In this document: in pieces, positions 26,938 through 38,168 of the stretch
How the letters are laid out: each line of letters starts with the position of its first letter
How positions within the stretch are numbered: the first letter of the stretch is position 1
Assembly (NCBI RefSeq): GCF_038396675.1
Contig: NC_088934.1
Coordinates: forward strand, 39,607,001-39,671,000
Source: Hydra vulgaris
Taxonomy: Eukaryota > Cnidaria > Hydrozoa > Anthoathecata > Hydridae
DNA: 64,000 bases
Direction of reading: 5' to 3'
The notes under the pieces: generated by a model
Told to the model about the DNA's origin: nothing
The model's database searches: none
The model's input: the letters and a program-made list of their open reading frames with translations, nothing else
Position numbers and translations under genes: made by a program

Positions 26938-27128
26938 CAGGCGCGCCATCTGTGCAACGTGCGTTTTAGTGCGTAGAAGTCGACTCCAATAGAAAGGCAA
27001 AAGTTGTTAGTGGCCGCCTCCAAATGAAATTTCGGAGGAAAATCGTTTGGAGGCCGCCTCCAGTGGCTTTTGCCTCCCAGCTGGCTGAGGCCGCCAAGTT
27101 GGAGGCGGAAATATTTGTCTCCCCCCGG
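26938..27128. repeat. G+C-rich palindromic block
   Basis: About 190 bp with far higher G+C than the rest, built of inverted and direct copies of GGCCGCCTCCA/GGAGGCGG and containing GGAGGCCGCCTCC at 27050-27062. It is open for 67 codons on the minus strand, but the peptide has no recognisable character. It is probably a MITE end or other non-autonomous repeat. Confidence 0.6.
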
Positions 27129-27375
27129 CAAATTTAATAAAAAATAATTTCGCGTTTGTTTTTTAAGTTAAGGAGCAACTAAAGTATTAGTTATGTAAAT
27201 AAAGTATTAAAAGAACAAATGCTAAGAGTTTGACACCAAAATTTTGTTTTGTACGGTTTGTTGAAAAAGTTTTTATTATTTATTATTTTTGATTAAAATA
27301 ATAATTTTGTCGGAGTGGTTGTTAATTGAACAAAGTCAAATAAATTCAAAAATATATATTTTGAACTAATTACTA

Positions 27376-27684
27376 CCCAGCAAACATTGTTTTAGTGGAT
27401 TTGCAATGGACCTATATTGGCATTTTTTAGCGGTTTATTGGAGTTTTGCTTATCGATTACTTTGTGGGCCACTGTTGCAGCCGCTATAAATGGCAAGCCG
27501 ATAATTTTCAGACATGTTAAAAGTAGCTAGTCATTGGCTAACCACTTTTGGCAGCTGCCACTAATGGTCCACTCAGCAACCGATAAGCAAAACTACAGCG
27601 GTTCGCACAAAATGCTTAAACATGTAAAGGTCCATTGATTATGTATAGGAAAATTGAAACTCCGCTATAGAGTGTTTGCTTGGA
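27376..27684. mobile_element. Hairpin MITE with CCCAGCAAACA ends
   Basis: The left end CCCAGCAAACATT pairs with the right end AGTGTTTGCTTGG. Inside, CAATGGACCT and GTTTTGCTTATCG on the left are mirrored by CGATAAGCAAAAC and AGGTCCATTG on the right, so most of the 309 bp folds on itself. A truncated relative lies at 5884-6062. Confidence 0.85.
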
Positions 27685-28470
27685 TAGTTTCATATTTAAA
27701 AAGAGTATTAAGAATTAAAAAATTCATTTTTATCGTTAAGGCGTGAAAATTATTTTGAAAAAAAAAATAATAATGTCAATAATATTTATATTGTATTTTT
27801 ATGATCAAAATCTGATATTTTGTTGCCCATTCGTCATGGTAAAACTTTCATTATGCAACCGTAACCTTAAATTGTTAACTTTAATCATTCAATACTGTAA
27901 AAATGGTTGAAAATTACAACATCCTTTATGAGGTCATAAAAATGACGTCATAAATATCCTTTAATATCCATTGAGAATTAATAAAATTATTTATTATGAT
28001 GTTGTCTTGAATTCGATTTTTCCAATACTAAAAACTATATGAAAGTTAACATGTTTTCAAAAGATAAAATTTTTTCAACATAATTGAAAATTTCGCCGCT
28101 TTAGTCAAGCCCTATGATTTTTATTTACCTATATGAGATTTATTTATCTATATAATAAATTATGGTGTAGTATGAGATTTTTATTACTACGTTTTTAGTT
28201 AAAAATAAATTTTTACTTCCGAGAAAAAAATTAACGTAAAAATTTTATTCACTTATAAAAATCTTGTATTAAATCTTTACTGTCATGAGGTTTTTACTTC
28301 CTACATGAAAGTGTGTTTGCGACCATGTTGTATTGATAAAATACAACCTGATCCCAAAAAAGGTTTTCATAATGTGGTTGAAACAAGCCATTCACTCTAA
28401 TTATTAATTATTTAAGAAAAAGTAACCTTATTTTAGAGAACTTGTATACGAAAGTTTATACTTTATTTAG
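27685..28470. other. Unassigned A/T-rich region
   Basis: No coding or repeat feature recognised. The right edge meets the 3' end of LINE copy 3. Confidence 0.5.
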
Positions 28471-28751
28471 TAATAGTTTCGTTTATTTCACCATTAAGAA
28501 TATATACAACGTACAAATATAACAAAAAGAAATGGCTGGAGCAAAAAGAAGGCATCAATTAGCCTTATCACCGAGCCCCATTACAATCGTATTTTACAAA
28601 TTCGTAAAATAATAAAAAATCTTTATCAAACGTCAATTATAAGAAGTTAAGAAACAAAAAAGTACTAAGAAATTAAAAGTAAACCTAGTAAAGAAAGATA
28701 TAAAATGTATAAATATATATGTGTGTATACACGCATACGCACATGACACAT

Positions 28752-28760
<9 letters not shown>

Positions 28761-28836
<76 letters not shown>
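28761..28836. repeat. (AT)n microsatellite
   Basis: About 75 bp of TA repeats bordered by TG/CA-rich variants. Confidence 0.97.
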
Positions 28837-28846
<10 letters not shown>

Positions 28847-29132
28847 CATATTGCCTCGTATTCTCGTTTTTATAATAAAATGAATAAAATTCCATCCACA
28901 ACAACATAAAAAATATAAAAGTGTCAAAAACAAAATAAATATAAGATAATTTACAAAAAGATACTGCATGTTTAGATTAAATGAAACAAAAAAATAAAAC
29001 TTTTTAAACTTCTAGACTAAATCTTCAAAAGTAAACCATTTTAAAAAAGTATGATAAAGACATCGATATTCTTAATAATAATAGTTGATCTTCTTATTAT
29101 TTTTAGTTTTTTGGTAGTTAACACGTTAACGT

Positions 29133-29190
29133 TGTTTGAGTTAATGCATCATTATAAAGTTGTTTGAGTTAATGCATCATTATAAATTTA
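29133..29190. repeat. Tandem duplication of 28 bp
   Basis: GTTGTTTGAGTTAATGCATC plus ATTATAAA occurs twice head to tail. Confidence 0.9.
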
Positions 29191-29424
29191 TTTTGATAAC
29201 TTCTAAAAAAAACTGGCAATATTTAGAATATTAAAATCCATATTTACTAAATGATATTTTAAATTAGCTTTGAATTGTGGAAGTGTTTGTTTTTTATTAT
29301 AAACAATCTGTTTAAAACTTTTTCATAAAAAAGGTCCCCGATACTGAATAGAATAAGAACATATTTTAGATAAAATTTTGGAGCTGCAAAATTGTTTCCA
29401 GAAAATCTGGTATTTTTGGCTTAT

Positions 29425-29892
29425 TTAACTAAAATATTGATTAAATATTGTTAGAAATAGTTCGTGTTTTATTTTATACATGAATTGTAAGACTAAATAT
29501 ATATTAATTTTGTACACGTTTAATGATCCAAGCTTACTTAGAAGTAACTCGCAAGGCACATTCTTGTTGCTCCAAATACAATTCTGCAAGCATGTTTTTG
29601 TTTTAAAAAACTTTTTTTCGACTTTGTGTAATTTGTGCTTGCCCATACAATGTTTCCGTAAGTTAAATAACTATGTATAAAAAAAAAATATAAATTTTTG
29701 AAAGACCTGTTTAAGAATGATTTTGCTTTATACATTATTGCAATATTTGTTTAAATTTTTATTTCCAGAGAGCTTATGTGAGTCTTCTAAGAGAAATTTT
29801 TATCTAAAATAACAGCTAAAAAGTTTACAGATGTTTGTGTAGTAATATTTATTTTATCTGTTTTCAGATAAGGTAATTTTAGGGGAAGATTA
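29425..29892 (-). pseudogene. LINE copy 3 reverse transcriptase, C-terminal piece
   Basis: The frame reads NLPLKLPYLKTDK and SVNFLAVILDKNFS next to the mariner insertion, then FFIHSYLTYGNIVWASTNY and KQKHACRIVFGATRM (29735-29538), and in a third frame LGSLNVYKINIYLVLQFMYK (29646-29425). These match the thumb and tail of copy 1 (FIHSYLSYCNIAWGSSNY). The pieces are frameshifted against each other. Confidence 0.82.
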
Positions 29893-31216
29893 ACGGGTGA
29901 TGCGGAAGTTATCGGACAAATCCTAATTTCATTATTTGAGCATAATAATTAGTTTTTGTGGTTTTATGCGCAGGCATAAACGTTCTATAAAATATAAACT
30001 ATTATTTGAAACACAATTGTTTAAAATGAGGTTAAATGCAGCTGAACGAGAATCTTTTCGAAAGCGACTAAAAATGTTTTTTGTAAATAAACCTAATATT
30101 AAAAAAAAAAAATCGTAAATCATTTTGAAAAGGAAGGATTTGCTCGAAGTACAATATATGATAACCTAAAAAGACTTGAAACTGTTCAATCTTTTTCTAA
30201 TAGAAAGCACCCTGGTCGTCCGACATCCTGGACTAGAGAAAAGAAAGCCGAATTAACGAGACTTGTCAACAATCGAAAAGGGGTCAGTCAGAGAAAAATA
30301 GGTATTAAATTCGGTGTAAATCAATCGACAATTGGTCGTCAGTTAAAAAAAAAATGAATATTAAATATAAAAAACGTAAAAAGACTCCAAAATACACTAT
30401 AGAACAATAAATAAAGGCAAATAAAAGAAGCAGGAAACTAGTTAATCAACTCTATAACACAAAATCGCTTCTAGTCATCGATGACGAAAAATACTTTTGT
30501 TTTGCAGGGGACAACATGCCTGGAAATTCTGGATACTACATAAACAACAAAAAGACATGCCCAGAAAGTGTTCGTTTTATAGGAAAAGAGAAATTTCCAA
30601 AAAAAGTTATTAAGGCGGATAGCCATATCTGACCGTGGTATGTCCGAGCCATTGTTTCGCACTTCTAAGGCTGTAGCGATAAATTCATCAATCTATATTA
30701 ATGAATGTTTAGAAAAACGACTTCTTCCATTTATTCACAAGTATCATGGACACTTTAACTATTTATTTTGGCCAGATTTAGCAAGTTCTCATTATTCTAA
30801 AGATTCTCTAAATTGGATGGACCAATATGTCTATTATGTTGATAAAGAATCCAATCCCCCAAATGTGCCTCAAGCACGACCAATTGAAAATTTTTGGGGA
30901 CATTTGGCACAGAAGGTTTACGAGGGAGGTTGGCAAGCTCAACAGAGCAAGTTTTGATTAAACTAAAACTAAAACTACATTAAATTAAACTAAAACTACA
31001 AGAAATTGATTTAAACTTTTTACAGTCGCATATGAAAGGCGTCAGAGCAAAATTGAGATCAATCGCAGATGGTGGTGTTTTTTCATATAAAAAATAATAT
31101 ATTTTTATTAAAAGATAAATGCTTTATTTAAAAAAAATATAATAGTAGTTTGTTCTTTTATTTATAAATAAGTTATTGACATTTTTATTGTGTCCGATAA
31201 CTTCCGCATCACCCGT
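29893..31216 (+). mobile_element. Tc1/mariner-type transposon with perfect 26-bp ends (1324 bp)
   Basis: The left terminal repeat 29893-29918 starts ACGGGTGATGCGGAAG and is the exact reverse complement of 31191-31216. TA flanks both sides (29891-29892 and 31217-31218), the expected target duplication. A single transposase pseudogene fills the inside on the plus strand. It interrupts the LINE reverse transcriptase, which resumes on either side. Confidence 0.96.
30026..31097 (+). pseudogene. Mariner-superfamily transposase, broken (D..E spacing 36)
   Basis: ATG 30026 opens MRLNAAERESFRKRLK. The helix-turn-helix region follows in another frame after an A run: HFEKEGFARSTIYDNLKRLE, HPGRPTSW and VSQRKIGIKFGVNQSTIGRQ. 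The catalytic domain has LLVIDDEKYF (first Asp), FWPDLASSHY (second Asp) and PQARPIENFWGHLAQKVYEG (Glu). I count 36 residues between second Asp and Glu, unlike the 34 of Tc1. The C-terminus ends RAKLRSIADGG at TAA 31095-31097. Lesions are frameshifts in the A runs near 30103 and 30345, a TAA near 30408, a frameshift near 30618 and another near 30950. No active product is expected. Confidence 0.88.
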
Positions 31217-31218
31217 TA

Positions 31219-32636
31219 TCTGTTTTAATTTGTTTATGAAATATATATACTTAGTTTTTGTTACGTTCAGCGATAGTTTATCTTGTTTAACTCTTTATTA
31301 ACCACTGTAAAAAGCGTTTTAATATCCCTATGTGATTAAAACAGGTTGGAGTCATCCGCAAATAAAATAAAATTTAATAAGTTTGATGTAAAAGATAAAT
31401 CATTTATATAAAGTGAAAATAATAGTGGTCCTAAACTCGAGCTTTGAGGAACTCCGCATGTCAATATATTTTTTGACGTTTTACCTGTTTCATATTTTAT
31501 AAACTGTTCTCTGCTTGATAAACATTCTTTAAACCAGAGTAAGTTATTGATTTTTATTCTATAATGTTCGAGTTTTTTAAGAAGAATGACATAGTTCACG
31601 GTGTCAAAGGCTTTAAACAGATCAATAAAAACTTCTAATGTCAAACAATCATCATTGAAGGCATTTGCAACATGGGTTACTAGCTCAGTCAAAGCAAAAT
31701 CGGTTGAGTGATTTTTTTAAAAACGAAATTGCTTGTTGAACAACATGTTGTTTACCTTTAAGTAGCTGTAAAGCCTATTATACATTATGCGTTCGAGTAA
31801 CTTAGAAAAGCATGGCAGAACCGATATTGGTCAGTAATTTGAGATATTTGTGTCATCACCAGATTTGAAAATGGCAAAACTCGTGCAATTTTTAGTTTTT
31901 CTCGAGCAGTACCTGATTTAATAGAAAAATTAAAAAAATGTGATGTAGAGAGAATTCTATGATATTAAAAACTGATTTTACAACATGCACGCTAATTTGA
32001 TCGAAACCTGCACTAGTGTTGTTTTTAATACTATCTAGAGCAGGTTGCAACTTATAAATATCTAGTTTAGATTCATCTATTACTTTATCATAGGTTTTTA
32101 AATATAAATCATATGAAGAAGAACTCGACGGAATTTTTTCAGCTAAGTTAGGCCTAACATTAAGAAAGAAGTTGTTCAAATTTTCCGCAGTTATTGTTTT
32201 ATTGTATATAAATTTACCATCTGCTAAAATTTTTTTTAGCAAGTTATCTTTTTCATAATTTTTTGAATTGCGAATAATTTCTTTAATTACCTTCCACGTC
32301 TTTATAGGGTTCCGTTTTTTCCAACAACTTTGAGTAATAAAGTTTTTTAAAGTTTTTTTTAGTTTTTTCAAATATATTTTTATAATATTTATAGTTTGTT
32401 TCATATTTATGTTTTATTTTTTAAGAACTTTTCATACAACTTTTTTTTTCTTTGAGGATTTTAATAGGCCCTTAGACATCCAAGGAAATTAGAGTGACTT
32501 GGTATTTATAATAATTTTATTCTCAGGAAACGCATTTTCATACTGATTACAAAAATGATGAAGAAATAGTTTGTAGGTATTGTTTGCCTCACTTGATTTC
32601 AGTGTAAGGTCATATTCGATCTTATATTTTAAAACC
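31219..32636 (-). pseudogene. LINE copy 3 reverse transcriptase, main piece
   Basis: The N-terminal part (32404-31892) reads KTWKVIKEIIRNSKNYEKDN, LAEKIPSSSSSYD and DSIKNNTSAGFDQISVHVVK. The palm (31692-31336) has VFIDLFKAFDTVNYVILLKK, TCGVPQSSSLGPLLFSLYIND and the catalytic FADDSNLF near 31343. QSS replaces the usual QGS in motif B, and LFKAFD replaces LSKAFD. Frames change near 31710 and 31890, so the gene is dead. Confidence 0.87.
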
Positions 32637-32743
32637 CAGTGGGCACAGTACGTTTTTAAAACGTTCTTTGGACGTTTTTATTAGGTTTAAACCTTACAAA
32701 AACGTCTAAAAAACGTTTTAAAAACGTACCGTGCCCACTGGGA
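32637..32743. mobile_element. 107-bp hairpin MITE with CCCAGTGGGCAC ends
   Basis: CCCAGTGGGCACAGTACGTT is mirrored by AACGTACCGTGCCCACTGGG, and the inner parts (TTTTAAAACGTT, GGACGTTTTT) also pair, so nearly the whole element is one hairpin. It splits the endonuclease-to-polymerase linker of LINE copy 3. Confidence 0.93.
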
Positions 32744-32917
32744 AGGTCTTAAAATTGTTGTAAGGAGTTTTCATTGATCTGCCTCTTGTATATAATAGTT
32801 TTTGAAGGCTTATTGTTAATTGTAATATTTTTAGTAATTAGAAAAGAAGTAAAATGATCTGTCAAATTATACCAGTATAAATAGTAGGAGGTGTCATAAT
32901 ATTTTTTTCTTCCGGAT

Positions 32918-35204
32918 TGAAAACCCTGTATTCCAAAAACTTGTATTTATATATAATTTTACTAAAAAAAGCTTAGATTTAAAAATCTGAAATGATTAAG
33001 CTACCGGAAATCGTGATTTAGGATTCACCTCAATTTCCGAAAAATTTCTTTCAAGAATAGTAAATGTTTGGTTGTGGTTGTATATTTTTGTCGGCTTAAA
33101 TTTTTTTTTTTATTATTATTTTTTTATTATTATTATTATTAAAACGTTTATAATAGTTTCCGTTTATAATCATTTATCTATCATTTAGTTATTAATTTAA
33201 TAAAAAAAGACTTTTTAATTTAAGTTATGATTTTTTTTAAAAAATAAAACATTTACATTTCTTTTATTTTGTCATTAAAATCAAATCTTTCTTTGATCGA
33301 TTAGTAGACATCAATTGTCTTGATAAGTTCTGCTCTCTTATAAAACCATCTATTTTTTTATGAGAATAAACTTTGCTTGCTGCTTCCGTTACCTGTTTAA
33401 CTCGTCTTTCAATTGACTGCCCATGACAAGGCCAATTCGGAACATTTATAGGCTGAACTATTATCTGTTCTACTTTTTCTGTTGTCAGATCACAAGTAAG
33501 AATAGACTCATAGGAGATATTCCAGTCGATTAGCTGTATAAGCGTTGTTGCATCTGGTTTTATTTCTGGAGTTATTTTAGCTCTTACATTTTTATCACCA
33601 GTTTGAAGTTTTTCATCACCAGGACCTCTGATTTTCACAATTAACTCTACACCGTTCTTTCTTTCCTCTACATTCTCCGAGCAGAGCATGGTCTGTATAA
33701 TGGACTGAATGTCGAACGGTTGGCATAACAATTTCTAGTACTTCACTTGACTGATGTTTTAGAAGGCTAAGCTGGTAAAGAATATGCCTCGGTCCTTTAG
33801 TAAACCTGTGTTCGACTTTAATTTTAAACCACATAGGCATTTAAACTCCAACAATGAACCAAATTATTTTTTCAAGTTTTTTAAATTCTTGCCATCTAAC
33901 TCATATTTTGAGACCAAAACTCTACAAAGTCTGTTGGCAGTTGTCAACCATCTGGAATGATTAACTGGCCCAATTTTAAGTAAAGCCAAGTCTCCGGGTA
34001 TTTCTCCACTTCTAATAGCAGAGACTATTTTATATCCATAAAACTGATCCGAGGATAAATTTTTTATTACTTTGTCCTTTAGAGTAATAAGCGGATATCC
34101 AACATCAAATTTTTCAAAGGAAAATTTTATCGGTACCATTATTTTTCAAAAATTCATATATATTCTGAGCAATTACTTCAGCGTGTTTCATATGTTTTTG
34201 AGCCTTTTCAGGTGTGAAATGGAAAAGATATCTCCCTCCGGGCTCTTGACATACTGTATAATGTTCTTCTTTGATTGTAACAGGATAATATTTAGACGAA
34301 CCTTCGACAACTAATTGAACTTTTGTGTTATCAATTCTGCCATCAAAAAAAGCGCAATCAATAATGCTAGACCTGCATTGAGATTTCTCCACTTCTATTC
34401 AAACTCTATAGAAAGAGACTGCATAATTTTTTATGATCAATAACTAACTTGGTATCATTTTCTTTAATTATTCCTGCATCCATCCAAGCTGCCGTTGCAA
34501 TTGCAGTTGTTTCCCGTAAGCCTGTACCATACCGTAAGCTTGCTAAAGCTATGTTGGAAATACTTTCATAATTCCTTTGTGCTTGTAAACGTTCATGAAC
34601 TTCATTCTGTTGACACATTAGATTGAGTTCAGTATTGCTGTTTGTTACAAAAATTCATTACTAAATAGATCCTCTGTTTCGCTCAATTCAAATTCAAACA
34701 TTTCTTCCCGACTTCTAGTTGTTTGTTGCTGTACTTGAGACGCTTTTTGTTTCAACTATAGATAAAGTAATTGAATTTTTATTAACTAATGTTTTGTAAA
34801 ATACCGTAACTTAAATTTAACTATATTTTGTTATTTTTAAGTTGAAACAAGAAGATTTACTTGTAATATAAATAAGATTAATTTTACTTTAGAGATTTAT
34901 CTTTATTAACAAATTGCTAATTAAAAACATAACTAATTAAAAAAATCTTACTTCTTCCTTCAATCTTCTTTCTCCAGTTTTATATAGCTTTTTGTTTTCT
35001 TTCGATTCAGCTGACCCAATTTTGACCATTAATATGCAATTTCAAAACGCACTTCCCGGTAGCTTAACCTAAATTTTTTGTTTTTGTTTTTGCTTTTGAT
35101 GTTAAAATAGTTAAACAAAAGTTTTCTATATACCGGGTTTTTGTAAAAACGTTTTTTTTAAAAAAATCATAAAGTATGACACACCCTAATAAATAGGGTT
35201 TTCA
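32918..35204 (-). mobile_element. 2.29-kb insertion with TGAAAACCCT terminal repeats
   Basis: It splits LINE copy 3 inside the endonuclease: LLDNIIANN (35220-35250) ends at one border and the continuation toward TGII resumes at the other. The borders carry inverted TGAAAACCCT (32918-32927) and AGGGTTTTCA (35195-35204). The target duplication is unclear. Inside is one multi-frame minus-strand protein gene, described separately. Confidence 0.78.
33264..34618 (-). pseudogene. Uncharacterised transposon protein with HSRWLT and HGQSIERRVKQVTEA motifs
   Basis: Five overlapping or adjacent frames make one decayed protein. In order: a segment with TAIATAAWMDAGII and VIDHKKL (34618-34406); FFDGRIDNTKVQLVVEGSSK, with YTVCQEPGGRYLFHFTPE (34392-34114); NLSSDQFYGYKIV and GPVNHSRWLTTANRLCRVLV (34139-33864); MPMWFKIKVEHRFTKGPRHI (33840-33616); and IKPDATTLIQLIDW with PNWPCHGQSIERRVKQVTEA and DGFIREQNLSRQLM (33731-33264). 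I recognise these as a protein repeated in many invertebrate genomes but not well named. The HSRW and CH..IER arrangement resembles the RW and C..H/E motifs of RNase H-fold transposases such as hAT. The segment expected between FHFTPE and NLSSDQ is short, so the region with the first catalytic Asp may be deleted. Function is inferred, not shown. Confidence 0.65.
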
Positions 35205-35565
35205 TAAAAGTTGTTGGCGATTATATTATCGAGTAATGAACAAGAGTTTTTAGTTATTCTGGTTGCCTTATTTATTATTGGAATATCATTATGTTGAAGA
35301 AGAGTATCTATGAAATATTTAATGTTATTTGAGGCATGTCTGATCAAGTCCAGATTGATGTCTTCGACAATGTATACATGTATTCATTCTGTATTTACTT
35401 AAGTTAAAAATGTATTTAAAAGAGTTTTTAACAGTTTTAAATTGCCAGCTGGTTTCCTATAAGTAGTATTAATTATTTTGTTTTTTGTGGTTTTATTAAC
35501 AATTTCAATGCATAACTTTATGCACTCACTTTATGTAGAATAAGATGCTAAATGCACCAGTTATA
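35205..35565 (-). pseudogene. LINE copy 3 endonuclease fragment
   Basis: Minus-strand reading gives CIKLCIEIVNKTTKNKIIN, YRKPAGNLKLLKTLL, EDINLDLIRHASNNIKYF and RITKNSCSLLDNII, matching the middle of the copy 1 endonuclease. GDYN is replaced by EDIN and a stop interrupts the frame. Confidence 0.8.
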
Positions 35566-35719
35566 TAAACTTTATGTTAAGTCGGCTTTTATATTAGCAC
35601 TCTTTTACTGATGAAAGTCTTAATTAAAAAGTGTTTACCAAAAAAGATGTTAGTTGACGCACCTAAAAAGCCTAACCCTAAACCCGCCCCCTGGTTAAAA
35701 TTTTGCAAAGTTCAGTTCA

Positions 35720-35803
35720 ATATGAATCAGTGTTTTTTGAAAGGGCGGATTTGCTCAAGAACTTTTAAGCAATCTGTCCTTTTAAAAACACTAATTCATA
35801 TAT
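35720..35803. repeat. Hairpin element (about 38-bp arms)
   Basis: ATATGAATCAGTGTTTTTTG and GGGCGGATTTGCT are mirrored by AGCAATCTGTCC and CAAAAACACTAATTCATAT-like sequence on the right, with some mismatches. It lies just past the 5' truncation of LINE copy 3. A second small near-palindrome, TCCAACTAGTTGGA, is at 35936-35949. Confidence 0.8.
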
Positions 35804-36129
35804 AACGCATAAACTTAAACTCTCATCGCCTAAATAAACAATGAAATCTTAATAAACAGGAGGGTCAAAAATGTAGTTAAAAAAGAATTTATACTGTTTC
35901 CAATAATTTATACTTGTTCACCAAAATGTGGTGTCCAACTAGTTGGACCACTTTGGATTTCCGTCATTTTTGGATTTCCTTTTTAGCGGTTTTAAAATGG
36001 TTTATGTTAAAACGGCTTTTATAATGGCATTATTTTAGGTCTGATGACGGTTTTAGCTGTTTAGTTCGAAATATAACAAATAGTTTAATACTCTTATCAG
36101 GCAAGTAATTGGGTAGATTGTTAATAATT

Positions 36130-36362
36130 GAGATTCTTAATAAATGATAACAATTTTTTAGTATTTTTTGTTTCTTAACTTTTTATACTTGACGTTTTGT
36201 AAAGATTTTTTAATATTATACGGACTTGTAAAATACGATTGTAAAGGGGCTTGGTGATAAGGCTAATAAAAAGGTATTTATTGCTCGATTTCCTTTTGTT
36301 ATATTTGTACGTTGCAAATATTTTTAACGGCGAAATAAATGAAACTATAACTTTCAACGAAA
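36130..36362 (+). mobile_element. LINE 3' UTR fragment (5'-truncated insertion)
   Basis: Shares GTAAAATACGATTGTAA, GGGGCTTGGTGATAAGGC, then CTTTTGTTATATTTGTACGT and GAAATAAATGAAACTAT with the minus-strand 3' UTR of LINE copy 3 (28480-28640). Extreme 5' truncation is typical of LINE retrotransposition. Confidence 0.85.
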
Positions 36363-36990
36363 AAATTTTCTTAACATTTTGGATGGCTGCAGCAAAAAAA
36401 TTAACATTTAATAAAATTAATCAAAAACGATTCTGAATTAAAGATTGTGTAGCTCCTTAGATGTCACAAAGTCTACCTTTTTAGGTAGCATTACCATTTT
36501 TCCTAAAATTGTTGTTTATTGAAAATAATTATTATTTATTGTTTTATATATTTTAAAGTTTCAAATAATAAGTAAATCAATACATACTTATTTTTATGTA
36601 TAAAATTATCATTATTGGTCTGAAACTAATGGACACTCTATAAAAATTTAATAGAAATTCTATAGAATTTCTAAAAGCCATAATTTTCAAAAGTTTATGG
36701 AAATCCAATGGAACTTTTTTTCCTGGTGTAGTATCGACTGAGGGTGTATATTACAAATAATGCGATTAGGGATTTTATAGTTTGGAAACGTAAAAAAGAA
36801 ACGTCGTTGAAATAATTAAATTATTAAAATACTCAATTAAAACCTTTTTAAACATTTTAAAACTTATCAGGTTTTAAACTCTTAAATGTTTCAAAAAATT
36901 TTGAACTGAGTTTTAAAAGTTTTAAAAGGTTTTAAAAATTCTTAAAGTTTTAAACTTTTAAACGTCAATACTTTTTAACGTTTAATAGAA
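36363..36990. other. Unassigned A/T-rich spacer
   Basis: Repetitive TTTTAAA strings from 36830 to 36970 but no defined element or gene. Confidence 0.5.
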
Positions 36991-37005
36991 GTTGTTGTTG
37001 ATGTT

Positions 37006-37041
<36 letters not shown>

Positions 37042-37055
37042 ATTGTTGTTGTTGT
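36991..37055. repeat. (GTT)n microsatellite
   Basis: GTTGTTGTTGATGTT-type trinucleotide repeat, about 21 units with GAT and TAT variants. Confidence 0.97.
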
Positions 37056-37179
37056 AATTTTTCAAAACTATTAGCAAAATACAACGAGGTCACAAATTTT
37101 AATGAAAATCAAAAGATATTTACAGTATCTAATTTTTAAAAATAAAATATAGCGTCATTGTAATAGAGTTGGCTCTCAA

Positions 37180-37760
37180 TATCTTGACTACTCGATATCT
37201 GTAATAAAATATCATATCCGCCTAAAATATCACATCCCCCATAGAAAAATTGAAAACGAGGACGCACTTAGAAGAGTATCAAGCACGTCCGAAACATTCA
37301 AGTACAACAATATACAACAATTACAAACGCAACGAGATTCATAAAAACGTTTTTTAATAATGTGCTATAAATGAAATTAGCCTGAAATGGTAATGTATTT
37401 TGAACTCATACTAATTCAAAATACATTACCATTTCATGGTAATATATTTTGAATTAGTGATATTTAAGTTAAGATATATGCCAAAAATAGTTGTTGCTAT
37501 TTCTTATTTCTTGCAGCCTCGTTGGATGGGAGTATGTTTAAAACTAAAACATCTATTTAAGAGCTTTCAAATAACTTAAGAACTTACTTAATTTTTATAC
37601 TTTTTAGTCTTTTTAAGCTTTTTATGGTTTTAATTTAATATTTTATTATGTTTAGATTCGATTGAGCTAACATTTAAAATATGCAAAGTTGTTCGACAAA
37701 ACAATATATAAGACTTTGAACGAGTTTAAGAATTCTAAAGATGTAAAAAGAGCGAAACGA
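37180..37760 (-). repeat. Dispersed repeat family R, copy 1 (inverted relative to copy 2)
   Basis: Read in reverse it matches 47160-47480 and 48220-48440. Shared blocks include ATGTTAGCTCAATCGAATCT, GCATATTTTAAATG, AGGCGGATATGATATTTTAT-type ends and GGGGGATGTGATATTTT. It lacks the tandem array that separates the two blocks in copy 2. It also contains a perfect 21-bp-arm hairpin at 37383-37434 (GAAATGGTAATGTATTTTGA). No ORF was recognised. Confidence 0.75.
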
Positions 37761-38168
37761 AATTAAAATAATTTTTTATTGGTCATCGGAATGCTTTTGC
37801 AAACATTTTAATAATTTCGACAACGAAACGATTATCCGAATATGACAAGGGTATCTTTGAAGCAAAAATTTGTGGGCTTTCGACCCTAAATAATTTATTT
37901 GTTATCATAATTTCACTTTATTTTGCTTAAACCCATTTCTCTCTTAGTGCTCATAGTGCAGAATTTTTTTCTTCAGAACTTCATTAAAATAAATATATTC
38001 ATTTAAAAAACTCTGCAAAATTATTACGAGTTACTATGATCCAAAATTTTTCATTCTATTTATAAAATATTTTATTTTTTCTTAAAAATTATTAATTGTT
38101 TAATTTTTTACGTGTAATCTTAACAATAAGACGGAATAAAATAAAAATCAAACGTGAACAACACATTT
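37761..38168. other. Unassigned A/T-rich spacer
   Basis: No feature recognised. Confidence 0.5.

Larger units (their letters stand above)
28470..35565 (-). mobile_element. LINE copy 3: decayed and interrupted three times
   Basis: Minus-strand LINE related to copies 1 and 2. In its own 5' to 3' direction: endonuclease (about 35560-35205), a 2.3-kb insertion, rest of endonuclease and linker (32917-32744), a hairpin MITE, linker and reverse transcriptase (32636-31219), a mariner-type insertion, reverse transcriptase C-terminus (29892-29425), and a 3' UTR (to about 28470) containing GGGGCTCGGTGATAAGGC. The same UTR block occurs at 36240-36260 and 46659-46680. An (AT)n tract (28761-28836) lies in the UTR. 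The joined order matches the intact copy, so the insertions are younger than the LINE. Confidence 0.87.

Noticed and set aside
36251..36436. Short ORF with a hydrophobic, signal-peptide-like start (LLLDFLLLYLYVANIF)
   Set aside because: The same DNA is the 3' UTR of LINE copies at 28480-28640 (minus strand), so the hydrophobic translation is incidental.
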